Part shown: in pieces, positions 1-4,991 of the stretch
Layout of the letters: every line of letters begins with the position of its first letter
Position numbering within the stretch: position 1 is the stretch's first letter
Assembly (NCBI GenBank): GCA_027424065.1
Contig: DAIBYH010000037.1
Span: 1 to 5,073 of the forward strand
DNA: 5,073 nt
Origin: Candidatus Parcubacteria bacterium
GTDB lineage: Bacteria; Patescibacteriota; Minisyncoccia; UBA6257; 2-01-FULL-56-20
Reading direction: 5' to 3'
The notes under the pieces: model-generated
Database searches by the model: none
What the model was told of the DNA's origin: nothing
What the model saw: the letters and a program-made list of their open reading frames with translations, nothing else
Made by a program: the position numbers and the translations under genes

Positions 1-390
1 GTCCTGTTCTACCGTCCCTTGCTGTTCTCTTCGCTCGACGAAGATGTCGCCGAGGCGAAAGGCGTTTCCATTGCCGGCATCGGCATCGCATTCATGCTTC
101 TGATCGCCGTCGCCACGTCCATTGCGATCCAGGTGGTCGGCGTGCTTTTGGTCTTTGCGCTCATGGTGACGCCTGCGGCGGTCGCCCAGCGGATCGCACG
201 GCGCCCGCTCCAGGGTATTCTGATATCCGTTTTTACGGCGCTTATCGCGACGTGGTTCGGTCTTTTTATCTCATTCTATCTTCCTTATCCGGTGAGTTTC
301 TTCATCACGACCGCAACCTTCGCGGCGTATCTCGCGGTCCGCGGCTGGAACGCTTTTTCCGAACGATTTTTGCGCGTCCGCGCGGCGTGA
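1..390 (+). CDS. Metal-ion ABC transporter permease, ABC-3 (ZnuB/TroC) family, 3' end only
   Basis: This is the C-terminal 129 residues of an inner-membrane permease of the ABC-3 family, which forms the channel of zinc or manganese uptake systems together with an ATPase and a solute-binding protein. The frame is open from the first base and ends at TGA 388-390, so the start lies outside the window. Family signatures are visible: an F(S)SLDEDVAEAKGV stretch matching the usual 'D.e.A...Gv' loop, then a long hydrophobic helix ending in QVVGVLLVFALMVTPAA, where the family normally has 'vG.lLv.allv.Paa.a'. A basic loop (RIARRP) and two more membrane segments follow, with the usual YLPYPVS-type turn between them. 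The tail after the last helix is short and basic. The metal (Zn, Mn or Fe) cannot be decided from this part. The upstream partners are not in view. It ends 88 bases before the convergent zinc-finger gene. Confidence 0.88.
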   Translation, partial: VLFYRPLLFSSLDEDVAEAKGVSIAGIGIAFMLLIAVATSIAIQVVGVLLVFALMVTPAAVAQRIARRPLQGILISVFTALIATWFGLFISFYLPYPVSFFITTATFAAYLAVRGWNAFSERFLRVRAA

Positions 391-410
391 TCCGATCTTG
401 ATGCGGTTAT

Positions 411-447
411 AAAAAAGGCGGCCACCCGAACGATGTCGGATAGCCGC
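411..447 (-). terminator. Rho-independent terminator of the minus-strand operon
   Basis: Read on the minus strand, 447-436 (GCGGCTATCCGA) pairs with 429-418 (TCGGGTGGCCGC) to give an uninterrupted 12-base-pair stem with two G-U wobbles and a 6-base loop (435-430). After one C at 417, six U residues follow (416-411). It starts about 30 bases after the stop codon of the zinc-finger gene, the right place to end the tspO-gre-zinc finger operon. On the + strand the same stem is followed by TTGCG, a poor U tract, so it is probably not an efficient terminator for the transporter gene ending at 390. The rest of the convergent spacer 391-478 shows nothing else. Confidence 0.85.
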
Positions 448-478
448 TTGCGAAGGAACCAATGTTCGATTCCGGCGG

Positions 479-829
479 TCACTTTTTGGCGAGGAGGCCG
501 CCGATGATCAGGTATGCCGCGCGATCGAGGTCGCACCCCTCCATTGCGGCAACGAAGGCAACAACGTCGTTGCCTTTCGAGCGCCGCGCATTGGCGCAGG
601 ACACCGAAAGGCATTCCCAGCCGATCATCTTGCCGGTCAGGGGATTCGCCTTGATGCGGAAGGATTGTCCGCCGGGCCTCCGGTGCGTCGGCAGCGGACA
701 GTGTCCGTGGTAGACGTTCTCGCGGGTGTTGGTGGTGAGCGTAATGCCGTAGTGCCGCATTGCGTCATCAAGGGTTGCCATTTTCCGCGCCTGGTAGATC
801 ACCGGCACAGAGGGCGTCGTAGTTCCCAT
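479..829 (-). CDS. Stand-alone CHC2-type zinc-finger protein (DnaG-like zinc-binding domain)
   Basis: A 116-residue protein that is essentially one CHC2 zinc-binding domain, the module at the N-terminus of bacterial DnaG primases. Visible order: a helix with DDAMRHYGI (res 21-29), a first metal half-site C44-PLPT-H49, an SFRI strand (56-59; the family has PSF.V), a second half-site WEC73-LSVS-C78, then GNDVVAFVAAMEGCDLDRAA (87-105), which matches the 'Gdvi.Fvm..eg.sf.eA' helix of CHC2 domains. Both half-sites have four residues between ligands instead of the two usual in DnaG. There is no TOPRIM or polymerase domain, so it cannot be a primase alone; a DNA-binding or accessory role is an inference. 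The ATG at 829 is chosen because AAGGAG lies 7 bases upstream; an in-frame TTG at 862 would add 11 residues with no such support. It is the last gene of the operon, 53 bases after the Gre-type gene, and is closed by a terminator. Confidence 0.78.
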   Translation of the reverse strand: MGTTTPSVPVIYQARKMATLDDAMRHYGITLTTNTRENVYHGHCPLPTHRRPGGQSFRIKANPLTGKMIGWECLSVSCANARRSKGNDVVAFVAAMEGCDLDRAAYLIIGGLLAKK

Positions 830-836
830 GGAGATG

Positions 837-842
837 CTCCTT
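837..842 (-). promoter_or_regulatory. Shine-Dalgarno site of the zinc-finger gene
   Basis: AAGGAG on the minus strand (842 to 837), followed by a 7-base spacer and ATG at 829-827. It decides between this ATG and the upstream in-frame TTG at 862. It is the only strong Shine-Dalgarno sequence in the window that would be transcribed ahead of its gene, and it serves an operon-internal gene. Confidence 0.8.
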
Positions 843-882
843 GGATAAAGTGAAAGACTCAAGCTTCAGCTTATCATGGGAA

Positions 883-1386
883 TCAGCGTATTTCAATGAT
901 CTCGCAGGTGGCGGTTCCTGCGCCGGCCATGAAAGTTGCGGTGTCGCCTTTTTTCTTTCCGATGAGCGCGGCGCCGAGCGGGGATTCCTGCGAGATGCGG
1001 CCGCCCGCCGGATCCGTTTCTTTCGGGCCGACGATCTCGTAGGTGCGGTCGCCGCGCGGGGTGCGGACGGTGACGCGCGATCCAAGCTTGATGCGGCCCT
1101 CGGCGTCGGGACCCGGCGTGATGAGCGTGATGCGCTTCAGCTCGTCTTCGAGTTCGAGGATGCGCCAGTTGGCGCGGCGGAGGGCGGCTTTGGATGTCTG
1201 GTAGGCCGCGTTGTCGGACCGATCGCCCTGCGCTGCCGCCGCGGCGGTCTCGGAGATGAGTGCGGGGAGCGACCGCTTACGGCGGTCGAGCTCGCGGCGC
1301 ATTCTCGCATATTCCGATTCTGTGACGGGGATCGGACCGTTGTTCCGCTTTTTTAATCTTTCCGATCTTCTGACGGGTACGCGCAC
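883..1386 (-). CDS. GreA/GreB-family transcript cleavage factor
   Basis: A 167-residue Gre factor, which inserts a coiled coil into the secondary channel of RNA polymerase and stimulates cleavage of backtracked RNA. Residues about 20-88 form the two-helix coiled coil; its tip reads QGDRSDNAAY (53-62), carrying the two acidic residues (D55, D58) equivalent to Asp41 and Glu44 of E. coli Gre proteins. The wording GDRS is closer to GreB than to the GreA form GDLKENAEY. Residues about 95-167 form the FKBP-like domain, with GPKETDP (120-126) and ISQESPLGAALIGKKKGD (131-148) as strong family matches. The N-terminus has roughly 18 extra, mostly basic residues (MRVPVRRSERLKKR), a tail I recall from Patescibacterial homologues. 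The GTG start at 1386 is the only sensible initiator ahead of the fold. It follows the tspO stop by 4 bases with no Shine-Dalgarno site, so it is probably translated by coupling. Confidence 0.9.
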   Translation of the reverse strand: MRVPVRRSERLKKRNNGPIPVTESEYARMRRELDRRKRSLPALISETAAAAAQGDRSDNAAYQTSKAALRRANWRILELEDELKRITLITPGPDAEGRIKLGSRVTVRTPRGDRTYEIVGPKETDPAGGRISQESPLGAALIGKKKGDTATFMAGAGTATCEIIEIR

Positions 1387-1390
1387 GTTT

Positions 1391-1867
1391 TTAATTCAGA
1401 AATGCAATGCCAAGGTTCAGGTAGGTCGCGAAGGTGACCCAGAGCAGATAGGGGATCAAAAGGCATCCTGCTGCGGCGGAAATGTTCAGGAAGGCGACCA
1501 GGGTTCCTGCGATCGCAAACCAGAGAACGATAATGACGGCGCAGGCGGCGAATGGCCGGCGCCATCCGAAGAATACGAAAGACCAAAGGACGTTCAGGAT
1601 GAGCTGCATGCCGAAGATCATGAGCGCGAACTGAACGTCGGAACGTGCCCAATCGGCCTGCCACACAAGGAACGCGGAGATGCCCATAAGAAGGTAGAGG
1701 GTTGTCCAAACGGGACCGAAAACGCCGTTCGGCGGCGTGCCGGGCGGTTTTTTGAGTCCTGCGTACCAGGCGGGGATGGCGCGGAGCGTCACAAGGGAGC
1801 CGAGCGCTCCGGCAAGTTCGGAGATCACGATGGCGATGGCGAGCGCGATGAGGTCGGTGAGGGCCAT
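1391..1867 (-). CDS. tspO: TspO/MBR family membrane protein
   Basis: A 158-residue integral membrane protein with five predicted helices (about 5-28, 49-69, 79-100, 106-127 and 132-155), the full normal length of bacterial TspO. Family signatures are all present: WYAGLKKPPGTPPN (34-47), FGPVWTTLYLLMGISA (50-65), QLILNVLWSFVFF (88-100) and PYLLWVTFATYLN (139-151). TspO proteins bind tetrapyrroles, and cholesterol in the mitochondrial homologue, and are linked to stress and redox responses; the biochemical role in bacteria is unsettled. The ATG at 1865-1867 is preceded by an extended -10 element that would start transcription at the ATG itself, so this is the first gene of the minus-strand operon. 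The Gre-type gene follows 4 bases after its stop. What it binds in a cell that may not make haem cannot be seen here. Confidence 0.94.
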   Translation of the reverse strand: MALTDLIALAIAIVISELAGALGSLVTLRAIPAWYAGLKKPPGTPPNGVFGPVWTTLYLLMGISAFLVWQADWARSDVQFALMIFGMQLILNVLWSFVFFGWRRPFAACAVIIVLWFAIAGTLVAFLNISAAAGCLLIPYLLWVTFATYLNLGIAFLN

Positions 1868-1873
1868 TTTTTT

Positions 1874-1882
1874 ATTTTACCA
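1874..1882 (-). promoter_or_regulatory. Extended -10 promoter of tspO, predicted leaderless
   Basis: On the minus strand 1882 to 1874 reads TGGTAAAAT, that is a TGn extension plus TAAAAT (five of six matches to TATAAT). No good -35 hexamer sits at a 16-18 base spacing; TTGCAA at 1899-1894 is only 14 bases away. A start seven bases past the hexamer falls at 1867, the A of the tspO ATG, so the mRNA should have little or no leader. Confidence 0.62.
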
Positions 1883-1910
1883 CAGCAAAACGTTTGCAAT
1901 AGATGCCGGG

Positions 1911-1939
1911 TTGAATCTGCGGGGGTTTTCGGCTATGAT
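1911..1939 (+). promoter_or_regulatory. Sigma-70-type promoter of the PsbP-like/sppA operon, predicted leaderless
   Basis: TTGAAT at 1911-1916 (four of six matches to TTGACA) and TATGAT at 1934-1939 (five of six to TATAAT) are separated by exactly 17 bases. A start seven bases after the hexamer is at 1946, one base before the ATG at 1947. No Shine-Dalgarno sequence could lie in so short a leader. It faces the tspO promoter across a 79-base spacer. Confidence 0.72.
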
Positions 1940-1946
1940 GGGGGTT

Positions 1947-2588
1947 ATGAAAAAGCGGCACCGGAGGATGCTTGTGTGGGCGGCTGTGATCGTTCTGCTC
2001 GTTGCGTTCGGCGTATTTGCATTCGCAAAATGGGAACCGCAGGCCTGGCAGAAGGCCCTGGCGCAGCTTTCCGGAGCACCGACCATTCCGCAGGGGTGGA
2101 TCACCTATACGAACCGGGAATACGGCTTTTCCTTCTCATATCCGCCGGATTGGCAATTTTCCACGAGCACGCTTGCGGCAAACCCGCCGGCAGTGATCCT
2201 TGGAAATCCGCTTGAGGGAACGACGACCTACGAGATCCGCGTTTCCATAGAAAAAAATCCGGACGCGCTTTCGTCGGCGGCCTATGTGGAGAAGATGCTC
2301 TCGGATATTAAATCGCAGGATCAGGCGGGTTCTGTTGTCGGTGCCACATCGCAGGTATCGGCGCAGTACACTGCCGCGACGGGATTCGCCGTGAACAATG
2401 ATCAGGAGTACGAACTGAACAATGTTTTCGAGTTCGATCATAATGCCGAACAGATCTATGCCGCGCACGGAGGAAGAACGTTTCTTTTCGACTTTCCGGT
2501 TGCCGGCCAGGGCCCGAACATCGCATCATCGACCCAAAACAATGCGATCGCGCACGAGATCGTGGGCACGCTCGTGTTTACGAATTAG
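1947..2588 (+). CDS. Signal-anchored PsbP-like extracytoplasmic protein, function unknown
   Basis: A 213-residue protein with a basic N-terminus (MKKRHRR), one hydrophobic helix (about 9-27) and a soluble outside domain. There is no cysteine, so it is not a lipoprotein; a signal anchor or uncleaved signal is likely. After a linker comes YTNREYGFSFSYPPDW (54-69), a motif known at the start of PsbP-like domains in many small secreted bacterial proteins. The remainder alternates strands and helices (YEIRVSIE 95-102, AYVEKMLSDI 112-121, FLFDFPV 179-185) and ends in an EIVGTLVF strand-like tail (204-211), as expected for that fold. PsbP itself is a photosystem II subunit, but the fold is widespread and gives no function here. 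The ATG at 1947 is chosen because two earlier in-frame ATGs (1935, 1938) overlap the -10 hexamer. The S49 peptidase gene follows after 12 bases, probably in one transcript, so a role as partner or substrate of that peptidase is possible but unproven. Confidence 0.75.
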   Translation: MKKRHRRMLVWAAVIVLLVAFGVFAFAKWEPQAWQKALAQLSGAPTIPQGWITYTNREYGFSFSYPPDWQFSTSTLAANPPAVILGNPLEGTTTYEIRVSIEKNPDALSSAAYVEKMLSDIKSQDQAGSVVGATSQVSAQYTAATGFAVNNDQEYELNNVFEFDHNAEQIYAAHGGRTFLFDFPVAGQGPNIASSTQNNAIAHEIVGTLVFTN

Positions 2589-2600
2589 AAATTTTTACAC

Positions 2601-3413
2601 ATGAAGATCGATCTTCAGAAGACCCAGCAGATCATGCTTATCATCGTGTTCGGTCTTCTTGCGCTCAGCATGGTCCTTCTGCTTACGACGTCCGCGTACG
2701 GCGCGTTTGCGGATCGGGCGCCGTCCTGCAATGTCGCCGATCTGAAGCTTTACGGGGGACTTGTCTATTATCCGAACGAGGGGCTTTCGTCGGGTGGTAC
2801 GGCCGATCAGACGGCCGCCGAGAGCATCCGGCACCAGATCGAGGCCGCCGACGCGGATCCCGGCATTAAGGCCATCCTTCTGCAGATCGATTCTCCCGGC
2901 GGCGATCCGGTTGCCGGCGAGGATATCGCATCGGCGTTGCGCCATGCGACCAAGCCGACGGTTGCCCTGGTCGCTGACGAAGGGGACTCCGCGGCATATT
3001 GGGCGGCGACCGGCGCACAGACCATTTTCGCTTCCGCGAATTCATCTCTCGCAGACATCGGCGTGACGGAATCATATCTTGACCAGACGAAGCAGGACGC
3101 GGCGAATGGACTCACCTTCGTCTCGCTCACGGCCGGAAAATACAAGGACATGGGAAATCCTGACAGTCCGTTGACCTCTGCGGAACGCGCAATTTTGCTG
3201 CGCGACCTCAATATCACGATGCAGAACTTCATCAATGACGTGGCGCGGAATCGCGGCCTGTCCGTGGCGAGCGTAACGGCGATCGCGAACGGATCTCCCA
3301 TGCTCGGCCAGATGGCTTTGGACGACGGGCTCATTGACCATATTGGCACTATCTACGACGTTGAAGGTTTCCTGAAAGGAAAGATCGGCACGAGCGTCAC
3401 GCTTTGCCAATAG
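2601..3413 (+). CDS. Membrane-anchored S49 family serine peptidase (SppA-like)
   Basis: A 270-residue protease of family S49, which uses a Ser-Lys dyad and degrades signal peptides or membrane-associated peptides on the outer face of the cytoplasmic membrane. One membrane helix (about 11-33) is followed by an outside domain of ClpP/crotonase-like fold. Visible motifs: CNVADLKLYG (43-52) for the first strand, ILLQIDSPGGDP (92-103) with the family SPGG, GDSAAYWAATGAQTIFA (128-144) with the predicted nucleophile Ser130, and AGKYKDMGNPDSPLT (178-192) with the predicted general base Lys182 (equivalents of Ser147 and Lys199 in Bacillus subtilis SppA). It has a single catalytic domain, like the Bacillus type and unlike the duplicated E. 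coli SppA, and is shorter than the Bacillus enzyme. Both expected dyad residues are present, so it should be active, probably as an oligomer. The ATG at 2601 lacks a Shine-Dalgarno site and follows the previous stop by 12 bases, which suggests coupled translation. Confidence 0.9.
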   Translation: MKIDLQKTQQIMLIIVFGLLALSMVLLLTTSAYGAFADRAPSCNVADLKLYGGLVYYPNEGLSSGGTADQTAAESIRHQIEAADADPGIKAILLQIDSPGGDPVAGEDIASALRHATKPTVALVADEGDSAAYWAATGAQTIFASANSSLADIGVTESYLDQTKQDAANGLTFVSLTAGKYKDMGNPDSPLTSAERAILLRDLNITMQNFINDVARNRGLSVASVTAIANGSPMLGQMALDDGLIDHIGTIYDVEGFLKGKIGTSVTLCQ

Positions 3414-3449
3414 GAGTTCGGGCCTCGGTGCATTTTTCCGTATCGGTCA

Positions 3450-3458
3450 TGGTATAAT
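3450..3458 (+). promoter_or_regulatory. Extended -10 promoter of the amidohydrolase gene, nearly leaderless
   Basis: TGGTATAAT at 3450-3458 is a perfect TATAAT with the TGn extension, which can work with a weak -35; nothing resembling TTGACA is found at 16-18 bases upstream. A start seven bases after the hexamer is at 3465, four bases before the ATG at 3469. GGAGG at 3459-3463 looks like a Shine-Dalgarno site but would lie upstream of that start and not be in the mRNA made here. It could act only on read-through mRNA from the sppA side. Confidence 0.7.
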
Positions 3459-3468
3459 GGAGGATATC

Positions 3469-4986
3469 ATGACGCTCTTGATCCGAAACGTGCAGATCGT
3501 CGGCGGGACGCGGGATTTCCCCGAGCCGATGGATGTTTTTGTTGCGGGCGATCGGATCTCCGCTATCGGCCATTTTCCAAACAAGAAGGCCGCCGAGGTG
3601 GTGGATGGACAGGGCGCCTATCTTGCGCCGGGATTCATTGATGTTGATACGGCATCCGATCATTTTTTGACCCTGTTCGATCATCCGAGCCAGGATGATT
3701 TTTTGAAGCAGGGCGTCACGACCATCTTCGGCGGAATGTCGGGATCGTCCCTTGCTCCGCTGCTGTACGGATCCCTGGAGTCCATGCGGAAATGGGGCGG
3801 CGCCGATGCGAAGACCAACGTTAATTGGCATTCCATGGCCGAGTTTTTGGCGGAGATCGACCGGCGGCCGCTCGGCGTTAATTTCGGAACGCTCGTCGGG
3901 CACTCCACGGTTCGCCGGGCGCTTATCGGCGACGATCTGCGGGAACTTACGAAGAATGAGCTGAATGTCTTTGCGGAGATCCTCCGGCGAGCTCTGCGGG
4001 AGGGAGGATTCGGACTGTCGACCGGCCTCGGCTATGTGCACGGACGGAGTGCGACCTTTGCCGAATTGCGCGCGCTCGGCGCGGTCGTCCGCGAGTTCAA
4101 TGGCGTATACGCGACGCACCTTCGCCATCTCGGTTCGGGTGTCGTGGAGTCCATCGACGAGACCATTGCGCTCGTGAAGAGCACGGGGGTGCGGACCCTG
4201 GTGAATCATTTCATGCCGATGGCACGCTACGGAAAGGAATACACCGAAGCATTGGCGCATATCGATGCGCTGCCGCCGGAAATGGATCTTCGGTTCGACG
4301 TGTATCCGTTCGATAAAATGCTCTTGCCGATGTACACCTTTCTGCCGCTATGGGCCCAGAACGGCGGTGCGAAGAAGATGCTGATGAACGTCGGCGATCC
4401 CTGGCTCGCAAAGCGGATCGTGAAGGAAATGGAGGCGATCCCTGCCGATCTTACGGTGATCGCGGAGGCGCCGGGGAACGAGTTCCTGGTCGGCAAGACG
4501 CTCAAAGAGGCCGGCGAAAGCTATGACATGAAAGATCCGCGCGAAGTGCTGCTCCGTCTTATGGCGGAAACGCGCCTGCGGGGCGTGATCCTTGCAAAAG
4601 TCATTGACGAGGACCTTGCCCGCCGCGCGCTCGCCGATCCTCGCAGTCTGGTCGCATCGAGCGCACCGAGTTTCGGCGGCACGAAAGAGAGGCGGCAGCT
4701 CAAGACGGAAAACACCACTTCCGCGTTCTCCGCATTCCTTTCGCTTGCCGAGCACGGCCTGATGCCGCTTTCGGATGCGGTCAGAAAGATCACGCGTGAT
4801 CCCGCGCGGGAGTTCGGTCTTGTCGGCAGGGGAGAGATCAGGGAGGGAAACTTCGCCGACCTTGTTTGTTTCCGGAGCGGCGAGGTCAGATTCACGGTTG
4901 TGAATGGCGCGGTTGCGGTGCGGGATGGGGAGTTCCAGAATGCATTCGCCGGAAAAGCGCTTCGTCGGGGAGCGGGGCGTTCATAA
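3469..4986 (+). CDS. Amidohydrolase-superfamily protein related to D-aminoacylase, with degenerate metal site
   Basis: A 505-residue member of the N-acyl-D-amino-acid deacylase branch of the amidohydrolase superfamily, near the normal length of about 480-500. The fold signatures are in order: N-terminal strand domain LIRNVQIVGG (4-13), APGFIDV (53-59), QGVTTIFGGMSGSSLAPL (81-98), GHSTVRRALIG (144-154), GFGLSTGLGYV (180-190), VYATHLR (213-219), VNHFM (245-249), and DAVRKITRDPAREFGL...G.I.EGNFADLVCF (436-468) returning to the strand domain. Active-site residues are mostly missing. The HxH pair is Asp60 and Ala62, the bridging Cys is Ser91, and the catalytic Asp of GSDG is Ser398 in ASSA; only His217 and His247 of the six remain. 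It may be a non-catalytic or re-purposed member, so deacylase activity should not be assumed. Start: ATG 3469 is preferred because the in-frame ATG at 3457 overlaps TATAAT. The FtsW/RodA-like gene begins 5 bases after its stop. Confidence 0.85.
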   Translation: MTLLIRNVQIVGGTRDFPEPMDVFVAGDRISAIGHFPNKKAAEVVDGQGAYLAPGFIDVDTASDHFLTLFDHPSQDDFLKQGVTTIFGGMSGSSLAPLLYGSLESMRKWGGADAKTNVNWHSMAEFLAEIDRRPLGVNFGTLVGHSTVRRALIGDDLRELTKNELNVFAEILRRALREGGFGLSTGLGYVHGRSATFAELRALGAVVREFNGVYATHLRHLGSGVVESIDETIALVKSTGVRTLVNHFMPMARYGKEYTEALAHIDALPPEMDLRFDVYPFDKMLLPMYTFLPLWAQNGGAKKMLMNVGDPWLAKRIVKEMEAIPADLTVIAEAPGNEFLVGKTLKEAGESYDMKDPREVLLRLMAETRLRGVILAKVIDEDLARRALADPRSLVASSAPSFGGTKERRQLKTENTTSAFSAFLSLAEHGLMPLSDAVRKITRDPAREFGLVGRGEIREGNFADLVCFRSGEVRFTVVNGAVAVRDGEFQNAFAGKALRRGAGRS

Positions 4987-4991
4987 CTGTT

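Noticed and set aside
861..872. Short inverted repeat AAGCT-tc-AGCTT between the Gre-type and zinc-finger genes.
   Set aside because: Only five base pairs with a two-base loop and no U tract. It is too weak for a terminator or an operator without further evidence.
841..1356. A 171-codon + strand open frame opposite the Gre-type gene.
   Set aside because: The minus-strand frame has clear Gre signatures over its full length; this one has none.
1894..1899. TTGCAA on the minus strand as the -35 of the tspO promoter.
   Set aside because: The spacing to TAAAAT is 14 bases, too short for a usual sigma-70 promoter. The extended -10 is a sufficient explanation.
1211..2215. A 334-codon open frame on the + strand across the Gre-type and tspO genes and into the PsbP-like gene.
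   Set aside because: It lies antisense to two strongly recognised genes, crosses the divergent promoters, and its translation is polar and low-complexity with no recognisable domain. It is a shadow of GC-rich coding sequence.
3414..3449. Possible terminator after the S49 peptidase gene (GC-rich run followed by ATTTTT).
   Set aside because: I could not fold a convincing stem before the T run, so read-through into the amidohydrolase remains possible.
3397..4260. A 287-codon minus-strand open frame opposite the amidohydrolase gene.
   Set aside because: It is fully antisense to a well-supported gene, its product resembles no family I recognise, and it has no promoter or ribosome site. It is a composition effect.
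4981..4991. CATAAC before the FtsW/RodA-like start as a -10 element.
   Set aside because: Only four of six matches, no TGn extension and no -35. The 5-base gap fits co-transcription better.
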